Position numbers and translations under genes: made by a program. From the NCBI RefSeq assembly GCF_030272615.1, contig NC_081412.1, forward strand, positions 547,490,488 to 547,554,487: 64,000 nucleotides of DNA, in the 5' to 3' direction. Positions 47,689 to 58,800 of this stretch are shown in pieces. Below the pieces are notes generated by a model. That model ran no database searches and had not been told where the DNA came from. It saw only the letters and a program-made list of their open reading frames with translations. How positions within the stretch are numbered: position 1 is the stretch's first letter; every line of letters begins with the position of its first letter. The stretch comes from Cryptomeria japonica. Lineage: Eukaryota; Streptophyta; Pinopsida; Cupressales; Cupressaceae.

Positions 47689-48378
47689 ATACCTAGCCAC
47701 CTTGATAGATTCCTCTTCTTGGAATTTGGATCTAAGACAAATCTTTTGAAACTCTTCAGTGTAGGAGGTCACATCAAGGTCTTTTTTCTTCAATCCCTAT
47801 CTTTTCTTATGAAGTTGGACTTCATAATCCTCTGGCAAGTAGTTCTCCTTGATCTTACTCACCATGGCCTTCCAATTGGCAATAGGTAGTTTCCCCATGC
47901 TAACTCTCTCTTCTTGTAGGTACTTCCACCATGTCAAGGCTGCTCCCCTTAGTCTTGACTTGGAAACCTTAACCTTTTGAGATTTTTTCACCCCCTCACA
48001 CTCAAAGTGGTTCTCCATACCCTCAATCCATTCCATGACAGTGTCAATGTCCATCCTTCCACTGAAATGTGGCAATCCTTCAAAATCTTTGGTATTCAAA
48101 GCCTTAATGGCCTTTAAAAAGGGTTCTTCATTGATCAAGGGGTTTGGTTCAGGTATAATGTCATCTATATCAATATTTTTCTTGCCTTTATCCTTGGTGT
48201 CCTCACCCCAAGGTCCACGTGTCCTCTGATCCACCACTTCTTGCAGCTTGTCCCTTATCTCACTCATAGCTTCTTCAAGGAGTTTGTTCTTCTCCTTTTT
48301 CTCTTCTACCTCCCTATCCAGCTTTACATTAGTGACCATTTTTTTCTCCCCTACTAATTCACCAGAGCTTAGAGACAT
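47689..48378 (-). pseudogene. Chromovirus gag, N-terminal part
   Basis: A Lys/Glu-rich N-terminus is followed by the capsid core F-E-G-L-P-H-F-S-G-R-M-D, W-I-E-G-M-E-N-H-F, L-R-G-A-A-L-T-W-W-K-Y-L, then Y-T-E-E-F-Q-K-I and I-K-V-A-R-Y-L-S, all typical of chromovirus Gag. A stop follows H-K-K-R at about 47797. The protein is cut at 47684 by the solo LTR and resumes as L-S-G-L-K-W-N-I-Q-E-E-I at about 45079. Gag assembles the particle. The first Met at 48378 is close to the PBS, as expected. Confidence 0.85.
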
Positions 48379-48400
48379 GCACGGTCCACCAAATCTTTAA

Positions 48401-48416
48401 CTTGGCTCAGATACCA
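48401..48416 (-). promoter_or_regulatory. Primer binding site (tRNA-iMet type)
   Basis: The minus strand reads TGGTATCTGAGCCAAG three bases after the LTR. It differs by one base from the plant initiator-Met tRNA PBS TGGTATCAGAGCC. Confidence 0.85.
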
Positions 48417-48419
48417 ATC

Positions 48420-49995
48420 TGATGGGATAGGGAATGGGATAGACTAGCCTAGTCTATGCTCTTAGATCCTTTCCTTGGATCACCAGGTGTTCTAACCACA
48501 CCCTAGGGTCTCTTAGGATTTCCCCTACTTGTGGAATCCCCTGACCTCTCCCAATCCACCCACCAACAACTCGAATTACTTCTCCTAAGGTCTCACCTAC
48601 TCATGAGATTCAAAGAACCCTTACTTAGGCTAATAAGGGTTTGCCTTGTTCCACACCTTCTTAGGTCCTAGCAAGGATAGGAAAGGTCTTAGACAAGGTT
48701 TCTCATCCATCCATGTGCCCCCAAGAGGTTCCAACCTTCCAACCCCTTACCGATTTCACTATTTTGTCTTTTTCCTACAAAATAGGGCTACAAGGAATAA
48801 GCCTAATTAGGCCTCCTATCCAGACTTTTAGGGCTCCCTCTTGCAGATGATGCATATGCTTGTGAAACTCCCCAAAATAAATTCTATTTATTTGGCAAGG
48901 GCTCAAGGATTTTCCTGGTTTTGGGCCTCCAAGTGTCCGTACACTGCCCTAGGTGAATTTTGAGGTTTTTAAGGGTTTTAAAGAGTGTTTTTAGGCCTGC
49001 CAGGGTCACAGTGTTGGTTTGATGTTCTTGCCAAATTGTCTGGATTGGTGGAAGCTCCTCCTTCTCACCAATGGTTCTCCACTCACCCCTCTACAACTCC
49101 TCCAAAGGGTGCATCCTCCTTTGACCTTCCTTCCTCTCCTGGGCCTCTGCACTTTAACCCTTCCTAGTCGGGCACTGTCTAGTCTCACCTAGGAGTGGGT
49201 CTTTGGTTGGCTTCCTTGCATCTTCAAGGGCCCTGCTTTCTTTGAAGTAATGTACAAGGTTTGTACTCCTATTCCCCATGGTTTCATGGTGATTCCACAC
49301 TAGGGAAAGGAGTTATCAACCCATTTTCTCAAAATAGTCCAAAACTGGACAGTGAGAAGGTAGTTTACAAAATATTTACAAACACACAACACCTGCAAAA
49401 CAAAAAATAATCTAAATGCTCAAAATGGAAGTATATACACCATACAAGACTCTCAACATAGTTTTTTTTGAAGATCAATCCATTAATAATCTTTTCTTAC
49501 TCCATTTGTGCCGACTGGCAGCAAAATTACAGTCACAGTCAAGTCACTTTTCTTGGGCCGTACAAAACTATCATTCCACCCATCATCTTAGGGTTTGAAA
49601 CTAAATATAGTACCCCTTCCTTGATCTATGTTCCCATATTAGGGTTTTCCACGCTAAACTAAGGTTCTTGCCCTACTAGGTGGAAAAGTTGTCATGCAAC
49701 TTTTGAGCAACTTTCTCAATGTTGCTTTTCTTGACTCCTAGGCCCACATTGGGCTATCCTAAGGACACCCCCATGCTAAGAAGGACCCTAAACACATCAA
49801 AGGCACACATACCCCCTACTCCATAAGAAAACTCAACCTAGACTCATGAACCTAGGACCAAACTAGGACTTAAACTAGGACCTATATAAGACCTATGAGC
49901 TCATGGCTCTTATTATATTTACAATAGCTTCTTAAAGAAGCAAGAACACACCAAAATAAAATGGTCGGAGCCCTTTGAAGGGTGCTCCTGCACCA
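48420..49995 (-). repeat. 5' LTR of the chromovirus
   Basis: About 1,576 bp, from TGATGGGATAGGG to GCTCCTGCACCA. As the promoter LTR it would drive minus-strand transcription toward gag. A TATA-like CTTATATAGG (minus strand, about 49882-49891) lies about 110 bp inside it. Confidence 0.95.
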
Positions 49996-50484
49996 ATTCT
50001 CAATAATGTTCTCATCGATTTCAAATAACCATTTTGGGGTTCTTGAAGGTCTTGGATTTGGAATTTGTCTTTCATCCATGAGAGGGTCTTCATTTCTAAA
50101 GTAATTAGGTGTTACATATGGTTCCATTGGTTGAGAAATTCCACCTTCAACGTTAAATTTTTCCACATTTTCACCTCCTATGTCAAAATTTTCCACATGT
50201 TGAGCATTTTCATTATCACTTTCAACATTTTCAAAATTTTCAATATTTTCACTTTCAAAATCTACATTTTCAATGACTTGTGGCACATTTTCAAATTCAA
50301 TTTCCTCTTCAGTTGAAGTAACATTAGCAATACTTAACATACCTTGTCTTCTCCTCCTGTGACATTCTCTATCTCTTTCTCTATACACTTCAATTTGGTC
50401 ATTTGAAACTTTTCTTTTGCGTTTAGACTTCCGACGACTACTACTCCCCCTTTCCCTCCACACATGCTCCTTCGTGATTGACAA
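49996..50484 (-). pseudogene. DDE-type transposase-like protein, N-terminal part
   Basis: A minus-strand open frame from 50484 to the chromovirus edge at 49996. It starts very basic (R-K-S-K-R-K-R-K, likely nuclear localisation), then an acidic Glu/Asn/Phe-rich stretch, then N-P-R-P-S-R-T-P-K-W-L-F-E-I-D-E-N-I-I-E-N. Dropping the chromovirus and one 5-bp target copy joins I-I-E-N directly and in frame to L-E-G-K-R-S at 39531, giving about 950 codons in all. No ATG lies at 50484 (TTG there). The first Met is about 49 codons in, overlapping a perfect donor-like AAG|GTATGT, so an upstream exon is possible. Confidence 0.6.
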
Positions 50485-50699
50485 TGTAAGTTTTCACTTT
50501 AAGAATCTCCCAAAAGCACAAATTTGTCTCTAGCTATCTGAAAACCTGTGATCCTCAATAGAAAACGGAATATATGCACATTGTGGGCCGTTGGAATTTA
50601 CAGAATGGCCCACAAACACTTTTTTTCTTGATTTTTTGTACAAAAATCAGATATCGGATAAAATCGGATATTGGATTTTATCCGATATCCGATTTTAAT

Positions 50700-50902
50700 A
50701 CAAAAATTTGTGGTCCCCCAAAAAATTCTCATTGCCGCCATTTATTTAGTAATCTACCACATTGCAGAAATCCTATATCTGATTAAATCGGATATCGGAT
50801 TTTATTAGTCATATTTTAGAGAGAGAGAGCGAAGGAGAGGGAGAGAGGGAGAAAGAGAGAGAGGAGGAGAGAGAGAGAGGTGGAGAGAGAGAGAGATAGA
50901 GG

Positions 50903-50933
<31 letters not shown>

Positions 50934-52169
50934 CCCTATGGACCCCCTATGACCCCTATGACCCCTAACGACATGATTTGGTGTCTTAAGGGGTCATATG
51001 GTGTCCATAGGGTTCATATGGTGTCTTGGGACACCATAGGACCCCTTAGGACACAATATGACCCCTTAGGACACAATATGACCCAAAACTACCAAAAAAT
51101 ATGGTGTCATTAGGGGTCATATGGTGTCCTAAGAGGTCATAAGGGTTCATGGGATACCATATGACCCCTATGGACACCATACAACCCCTAACGACACCAT
51201 AGGACCCCTTAAGACACCAAATCATGTCATTAGGGGTCATATTGTGTCTTACGGGGTGTCATTAGGGGTCATACGGTGTCCATAGGGGTCATATGGTGTC
51301 TTGGGACACCATAGGACCCCTTAGGACACAATATGACCCATTTTCCCTACAATATGACCCAAAGCGACCCAATATGGTGTCATTAGGGGTCATATGGTGT
51401 CCTAAGAGATCATAAGGGTTCATGGGACACCATATGACCCCTAACGACACCATAGGACCCCTTAAGACACCAAATCATGTCGTTAGGGATCATATTATGT
51501 CTTACGAGGTCTTAGGACACAATATAACCCCTAACGACATGATTTGGTGTCTTAAGGGGTCGTATGGTGTCGTTAGGGGTCATACGATGTCCATAGGGGT
51601 CATATGGTGTCTTGGGACACCATAGGACCCCTTATGACACAATATGACCCCTTTTCCATACAATATGACCCAAAGCGACCCAATATGGTGTCATTAGGGG
51701 ACATATGGTGTCCTAAGAGGTCATAAGGGTTAATGGGACACCATATGACCCCTATGGACACCATACCACCCCTAACGACACCACAGGACCCCTTAAGACA
51801 CCAAATCATGTTGTTAGGGGTCGTAGGACACAATATGACCCCTAACGACATGATTTGGTGTCTTAAGGGGTCCTATGGTGTCGTTAGGGGTGGTATGGTG
51901 TCCATAGGAGTCATATGGTGTCTTGGGACACCATATGACCCCTTAGGACACAATATGACCCAAAGCGACCCAATATGGTGTCATTAGGGTTCATATGGTG
52001 TCCTAAGAGGTCATAAGGGTTCATGGACATCATATGACTGCTTAAGACACCATATGACCCCTAACAGCATGCTTTGGTGTCTTAAGGGGTCCTATAGTGT
52101 CCCAAGACACCATATGACCCCTAACGACACCATAGGACCCCTTAAGACACCAAATTGGGTCGTTAGGGG

Positions 52170-52235
<66 letters not shown>

Positions 52236-52371
52236 TCTCTCCCTCCCTTTCTCTAAAATATGACTAATAAAATATGATATCCGATTTAATCTGATATCGA
52301 ATTTTTGCCATTTTGCAATTTACCAAATAAATGGCGGCAATGGGAAATTGTTTGGGGACCACAAATTTTTG
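50700..52371. repeat. Fold-back unit: inverted arms, GA/CT tracts and array B
   Basis: The left arm (50700-50820, from ACAAAAATTTGTGGTCCCC to CATATTTTAGAGAG) and right arm (52252-52371) are inverted copies, both containing the ATAAATGGCGGCAATG word (or its complement) and a GATATC box. A (GA)n tract inside the left arm mirrors the (CT)n inside the right arm. The core is the CATATGACCCC array, whose ends are also inverted copies. The whole 1.67 kb can fold into one long hairpin. It sits between the transposase 5' end and the right terminus of the large transposon. Confidence 0.85.
50932..52174. repeat. Array B: CATATGACCCC hairpin satellite
   Basis: Same vocabulary as array A (GGACACCATATGACCCC and its complement, CGACACCATAGGACCCC, CATAAGGGTTCATGGG). 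A longer composite of roughly 270-330 bp recurs, recognisable by AAAGCGACCCAATATGGTGTC at about 51360, 51670 and 51960. Frames inside are repeat by-products. Confidence 0.9.
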
Positions 52372-52904
52372 TAGTCAAATTTTCAAATTTCAAATTTTGG
52401 CTCGGGAATGCTTTGGTATTTGGCTTGGAAGTGACAAGCCTGGAAAGTCAACTGAAAAAATGTGTTTTTTAGTATTCCTTGATTTTCCAGACTTTACATT
52501 GGTGGCTGACAACTTTTTTTGTAACCAAAATTGATAAAACGAAAAGGGTTTTTTAAGGATGTTCCCAGCTTTCCAACAATATAAGGCTTGTCTTATTTCG
52601 ACTTTAATAAATAATTATTATTTATTTTCTAATTGAATTCTGACAATAGTCCTGATTGAATTCTAACATACATCTACTTCTTATTTTTTTCCTAAAATTT
52701 TAGTACCACTGCATTGAAATTTGAAATTTTAATCAAATAGGATTTTTTTTTCCAAAAAACAACTAGTAACTTAGAAACTATATTCAATTTTCTATATATT
52801 CTCTTCTTACATATTTTAAAAATAATGTTCACAACTTATTCAAATTTTCATGTCAAGTTGCATAACTCTGATTTTCTGAAATTTCATTGCCACTTAAGGG
52901 CCTG

Positions 52905-52934
52905 TTTTGGCACACCATGATCCTGCACATACCC
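52905..52934. repeat. Right terminal inverted repeat
   Basis: Reads TTTTGGCACACCATGATCC then TGCACATACCC on the plus strand. It is the inverted partner of 29513-29542 and identical to the terminus at 6227-6256. TTTA follows it. Confidence 0.75.
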
Positions 52935-53760
52935 TTTACGCAAGGTGGTGGGTAGACGATGGTTGGTGGAGAATGCTAATATTTTTCTTGCTGAAGTTGC
53001 TTCTCATTTTATTACTGTGTGTATGGACATGCTCTTGGATTCCTCTATGGTTCGGGCATTATTGGATGCATACGTTCATCCCTCTCTTTATTCTGCTTAT
53101 GATATAGATAATGCTTTGTCTCTTTATCGTTTTGAGTTTGGTGTTTTTCCTTATGGTGGTTTTGTACCTCGTTCTCAATTATTATCTAGTGGCTGGCACT
53201 GTGAGCTACTTTCAATTATAAGAGATGGTTTGATTTATAATCTTATTTATGACACAATGTTTGCTCTTGTAGCTTTCTTAGATCATGTGTCTCTAGATAT
53301 TTTAGCTGCGACTGTTAATGTGTTTTCAGGTATTCACTTCCTTCTGGACTCGTTGAAAGCAGTAATGTCTCCTCCAAGTGCAGTTGTGCCTCTTCAGGTT
53401 GTGGTTCCAGAGGATCAAAATGAGGAGTTTTCCCAACCTTTGTCTCCTCCTAAGGAAAGTTCCAGTACTTGGTTTTTGTACTCATGATGTTTCAGTCTCA
53501 CATTCAGATAGTTTTTGTATTAGATTCACATATTTTGGGGGGCTGAGGACTTTTTGATGTAAATGGTTGTGTTGGCCCTTATGGTTTTTTGAGGATGTTT
53601 TTGGGGCTGGTTGGATTATTCTTTTCATATCTTCAATTGTAACTAGCTGTACTATTTTCCCATTGAGATTTTATGAGCTAGACCGGAGGTTTTCTTTGCC
53701 TGGTTCTTTCCTACCGGTGCTCTTTAAACCAGGTTGTATAAAAAAAAAATTATAAATATT
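52935..53760 (+). pseudogene. Unknown frame resuming after the transposon, ending in an A-tract
   Basis: From 52939 the plus strand is open to TGA at 53485 (about 182 codons: R-K-V-V-G-R-R-W-L-V-E-N, then Leu/Phe/Val-rich, then a Pro/Ser/Glu tail). The frame joins in phase with the one cut at 29512 through the TTTA duplication, giving about 250 codons. No domain recognised. The sequence then has LINE-like 3' wording (TTTCCTACCGGTGCTCTTTAA) and A9 at 53741-53749. It could be the 3' end of the LINE whose RNase H ends at 28588, or another retroposed transcript. Confidence 0.45.
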
Positions 53761-54980
53761 AATAAAATTAATGGTTCTCCATTTTTATTAAAAAAGAGAA
53801 AAAACATATACAAATGACCATATTTTAAACTATATCACTCCTAGAACAAGAAATAGATCTTGCTTAATAGTTCTCTAAATTGTCGTCGCTACAAAAGGAA
53901 TTAAAATAATCACTTCAAAACATTGAATAGAACTCTCATATTCAGTCATATATTAGACTTTTACGTTTCAGTCGAGTCCCTTAAATCATAAGGGATCTAC
54001 CCTTATTTCCATTAAGTATCATTCACCTGTCACAATCTCATGCTATTTAGTAGCCCAAGATCTTATGAATGTTGTAATGTAAAATGGATTCTATTTACTC
54101 CCTTTATAACTCAACAATTGATAAATTGCACTGTTAAAGAATCACTTCTGTTGAAACGTCTGTTTAGTATATAGCATAGGAATTTACAATAAGACTATTT
54201 CCTGAAATCTGTGTCCACAAGAGATTAGATCATAATTAATCTGTCAAGAATAAACAACCATTTTATTACTACTTCAATTGCAGCATTGCTAAAAAAATTT
54301 GCACTCAAACCAATAGATATTTACCTCTGTTAGATCCCATTTCATCCTATCATATACAATTCTGGTCGAAATAATTAGTTTGCAATACTATGATGTCTCT
54401 ATGCTATCATACAGAAACTTTGAAAAAAAGTATATATATTTATTAACCATAGAGAAGAGGGGAATTTTTTAGTTATCATATTTTATGGCTGCCATTATTA
54501 CAAAAATGTAGAATAGATAACACATCACATATACATATGTCAGCGTTGATCTCTTGCAATTTAACTTGCATTTTTAACTACGAAACTTAAATGATATTCT
54601 ATTATGGATTATCCTTAAATGCATAGGAGTTAAATATTTTTTAGGATTTATTGGGTATATTAACTCAATATAAGAATATCATGTAGAAAAATTTAGAAGT
54701 AATGCAAGTGAATTCTAATAAATATTTTTTTTTATGAAAGAATTAACAGATCTTGATAAATAATCATGGTATTGTGTAATATATAATAAGTAATATAACT
54801 TTAATAATATTCATAACTTATATATGGTATGATAATATGGATATCTTCTGATAATGAGTTCTATATCTCTTGAAATCAATACTTCTTTATCACAATAAGT
54901 ATACTTAACTGATAGTGTCCGTAAAATAGTATCCGTAAATGAATACACATAATTCTATACTACAACTTTTTTCATTTTAT
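53761..54980. other. AT-rich DNA, no gene seen
   Basis: No frame over 60 codons, no repeats or termini recognised. Confidence 0.6.
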
Positions 54981-55887
54981 TTACAAGAGGCATAGTTTAA
55001 AAGTTGATTTTAAATTCTTTAGTTAAATTTGTATTTGTTCATAATAATGACTTAGGTATAAAGGTATTTAAAATAGATTAATCCAAATACCTTAATTGTT
55101 CATTAAAATAGCTAAATATGTACCTTAAAACCATAAGACTAGGATTTTTGTGTATCATAATTGCTTAACAATCTCAATTAATTGGGAAAGGTAGAAAGAT
55201 TTAGGTTATCAATACTTACTGAATTATAGATTTTAGTTTGAATAATATAGTAAAACATGGATTAGGATCTAAGGGTTGTATTTTACAAGAGGCATAGTTT
55301 AATAGTTGATTTTAAATTCTCTAGTTAAATTTGTATTTGTTCATAATAATGACTTAGGTATAAAGGTAATTAAAATAGATTAATCCAAATACCTTAATTG
55401 TTCATTAAAATAGCTAAATATGTACCTTAAAACCATAAGACTAGGATTTTTGTGTATCATAATTGCTTAACAATCTCAATTAATTGGCAAAGGTAGAAAG
55501 ATTTAGGTTATCAATACTTACTGAATTATAGATTTTAGTTTGAATAATATAGTAAAACATGGATTAGGATCTAAGGGTTGTATTTTACAAGAGGCATAGT
55601 TTAATAGTTGATTTTAAATTCTCTAGTTAAATTTGTATTTGTTCATAATAATGACTTAGGTATAAAGGTAATTAAAATAGATTAATCCAAATACCTTAAT
55701 TGTTCATTAAAATAGCTAAATATGTACCTTAAAACCATAAGACTAGGATTTTTGTGTATCATAATTGCTTAACAATCTCAATTAATTGGGAAAGGTAGAA
55801 AGATTTAGGTTATTAATACTTATTGAATTATAGATTTTATGTTGAATAATATAGTAAAACATGGATTAGGATCTAAGGGTTGTATTT
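54981..55887. repeat. Tandem repeat, ~302-bp unit, three copies
   Basis: Copies start TTTACAAGAGGCATAGTTTA at 54981, 55282 and 55584. They differ by only a few substitutions (for example AAAAGTTG/AATAGTTG, GGGAAAGG/GGCAAAGG) and so are recent. The unit is AT-rich with no coding content. The third copy ends at GGGTTGTATTTT near 55887. Confidence 0.95.
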
Positions 55888-58800
55888 TTTAACATTAAAT
55901 GTAATCAAACGTTATATATGTGAAGAGTTCTGATTAGATAAAAAATGGAAGAGGCCTATACCATCACATAACCGCCCAAACAAAAAGACTGGGGGTCTCA
56001 TGAGGAGTGAAAGCGCCCATCAAGAGAACTAGCTGTCAAAAAGGAACCAAAAAATAGGTGACTACCAGTAGAACATAAAAACTAGACTAGAAATTGGCAA
56101 ACAAACATCAAAAAAGTGAAACCACATTTCCCATTGAAGACACGAACGAATAGTGTACCTGGTGGGGTCTTTTTTGCTTTGCTAGTCTTGGCTTAGTATT
56201 TTCACCTTCTCAAAAAAGGACAAACTTTTATTTGAACCTTTTCCTGAAGACAAAGCAAGGGACTCTCTCTAGACACCTAAAAGTGTCCTAGTTTAATTAA
56301 ATAAATATTTTATTTATTTAATTATTTTATCCTAACTTCTCTATTAATTAAATAGATTTTTATTTATTTAAATTGTCATCTCTAAATTAAATAAATATTT
56401 TATTTTTTTAATTGGTCTCACTTCCTCTATTAATTAAATAAATTTTTATTTAATTAGATTTTTCTCTTCATGGCACATGTCATTTATCTCTTAATTTTCC
56501 TTTACTTACCCTCTTATTATTTTATTATTTCTTTTACCTACCCTTTAATCTTAGCCTACCATTTATTTCTTTCACCTCTTAATCTTATCCCTCCATTTTT
56601 TAAATTGTCTTCTACATAAGATTATTATTTTATCCTTCTGATCCTAATGCATTTAACTAATGTTTCTAATCAGCAACATAACACTTTCAGGTGATCAAGC
56701 GACTTCACAACCACAATGTGTTCTTTGTTGAGCTTTTGTGCACAATACAAAATTTGAGAGAAGATATATCAAACAAGATCAATGGAGATAGGAGACAATG
56801 GAGATAAAACAATATTTGGCATGTGAATGGTTTGGAATGGTATCAGAAGTGTTGAATCTGAAATTCAAAGTTTTTGGATCAAATTTGAATTATTTATAAA
56901 AAAAAATTATGATTTTTCATTTAAAAAATAAAAAAAATTGTGAGCAAATTAGCAAATTTTTTAGATTCTCTTACATTTCTGGAATGGCATTAGAATTCCA
57001 CATGGGGTCTATTTTTTATGATTTTAATCTGGATGCAAAATAATTCGCAAAAAATCAAATCTTTAAAAATTAGGGTTTTGCAATGATTTGATCAGATCTC
57101 ACAAATGGTTGGGAATTTATGTACCAAAATGTTTTACAATTTGGGAATGGTATCAGCAGTGTTCAATCCAAAATTCAAATTTTTTAGATCAAATTTGATT
57201 TATTTATAAACTTTTAATTATTTTTCATAAAAAAATTAATTTTGGGAGTAAATTAGAGAATTTTTTGGATTTTCTTACATTTATGGAATGTTCTCATAAT
57301 TATATAGGGGGTCTATATTTAATGATTTTAATTTAGATGTGAAATAATTCACAAAAAATTAGATCTTTGGAAATTAAGGTTTTTCCATAATTTTGCTTTC
57401 TAGGGCTCAAATCAAGGTATTTTCGTACAAAAATTACATTTTCAAAAATATTTCAAAATTTTAGCATGGATTTTTTCTTTGCATTTTAAATTTTGAGATA
57501 AAAAAATTATTGCAAAAAGAAATCAATATCTTGTTGACTAAAAAAAATTAAAATTGTTAAAGGCCCTATTTTTCACATTTGGATTTGGATTTTCTAAAAT
57601 TAACCTAATGAGTGTGCTTGCAGGTGGGGTAGTTTATCACAAACTACTAATCATTTTTTTGCAATGGTAATCTAGGTGTGTGTCTTTGCATTTAAATTCC
57701 TAGTATAATTAGGGTTCACATCTTTTCCATTTGGGTTAAAGAACTCATTTCAAGTGTTTGGTGCGCTTTGCACACTTTATGTTTATAACCCTAGAGGTGA
57801 TAACAATATTATCATCTCCCCTCACCTTCCATTGGACCTTGGGTGTAAGATAAATTATTATCATCTTCTTTTAGGTGGGAGGGCCTATCTCTCGAGTAGC
57901 CCATAACGCCAAGTGAGAGAGAGCATGACCCAAGCAGTACTTTCTTCTACCCACTGTATAAATTAATACATTAAGCGAAAGTTGTGACGACTTGGTGGCA
58001 TGTATCTACACCGATGGTTCTCCCTAGTATCCACACATGTTGGATGCATTAAAAATCCTTTTTGGGTATTAGGAATGGGTTCTTAAATGAGCTTCCACCA
58101 CATGGGTAGACACCAAGAACTACAAAAGTTTCCCCAGTAGACACCTTTTTTTAAGAGGCCAAAAATCTCTACATTTGATGGTTCAGGGTGTGCGGATTGT
58201 ACCTGTAGATACCCCTCATGTACCCTTTTATGTTAGATAATAATCCCTCATTTGACATTTCATCTTTTGAAGTAAGAGAATCTGGTATGCCCAAGAAGTG
58301 AGTGTCATGGTTCGGAAGCCAGTGCTACCAGAATCTCTAGTTGTCCACTTGTTTGAGGTATTTCTCTGTCATGGGGGGCCCATTGAATGGTTTCTATTTT
58401 CATCCTAGGTTGTGCATGTTTTCAAGTGTCTTCGATTTGTGTTATACCAAGGGAAATATTATGAACCTACACATGACATTTTGAACAAAACGCCTTTAGA
58501 CATTATGTCTTCATTGTTTGTTGTGTTTTCTTGCCATAAGATATTCAACAATAAGATCTAGTCACAATCAACAATTGAAAAATTTGGACAAAATAGAAAA
58601 ATTTTCCAAAACCACATCTATGACAAATGAAATTAAGTTTGTGTTTCTGAAAAATGTCACTATCAACAAGAAAAATGCACTTGTGCTTTGAGATCAAAAG
58701 AGCTTCTAAGGCATTTTCCTATAAGGCTTCATTTTTAGTCAACCAGTTTTTATCACAGCTTTGTCAATAATTTTCACTCATTTGCAATCCTTCATTCACA

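Larger units (their letters stand above)
39537..49995 (-). mobile_element. Chromovirus (Ty3/gypsy) LTR retrotransposon inside the transposase gene
   Basis: LTRs at 39537-41133 and 48420-49995 (TG...CA), with 5-bp target copies ATTCG (39532-39536) and ATTCT (49996-50000) that differ at one base. Minus-strand order is LTR, PBS, gag, zinc knuckle, protease, RT, RNase H, integrase, chromodomain, PPT, LTR, the standard Ty3/gypsy order. The gag gene is interrupted by a 2.6-kb solo LTR. Several stops and one frameshift between RT and RNase H make it inactive. It splits the DNA transposase reading frame and is therefore younger than the transposon. Confidence 0.95.
29513..52934. mobile_element. Large Sola-like DNA transposon with nested chromovirus
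   Basis: The termini are 30-bp inverted repeats, GGGTTAGTGCAGGATCA... at 29513-29542 and its counterpart ending ...TGATCCTGCACATACCC at 52905-52934. 25 of 30 positions match by eye. TTTA flanks both ends (29509-29512, 52935-52938), consistent with a 4-bp target duplication. Excising the element and one TTTA keeps the flanking plus-strand frame open. It carries divergent genes: a plus-strand unknown gene from 30951 and a minus-strand DDE-type transposase from 50484 to 37174. It also holds GATATCCG boxes, three satellite arrays and a chromovirus (39537-49995). Without the chromovirus it is about 13 kb. A second right terminus at 6227-6256 shows that it is a family. The Sola assignment is inference from the T-W-W-A target sites and transposase motifs. 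Confidence 0.7.

Noticed and set aside
49006-49188. 60-codon Arg-rich frame duplicated at 40123-40305
   Set aside because: It is within the two chromovirus LTRs. The duplication simply reflects the LTR pair, and no promoter or domain supports it.
29513-52934. Helitron or CACTA identity for the large transposon
   Set aside because: No CTRR end or 3' hairpin, no CACTA terminus and no 3-bp-only duplication. The transposase motifs do not match Rep/Hel or CACTA TPase.
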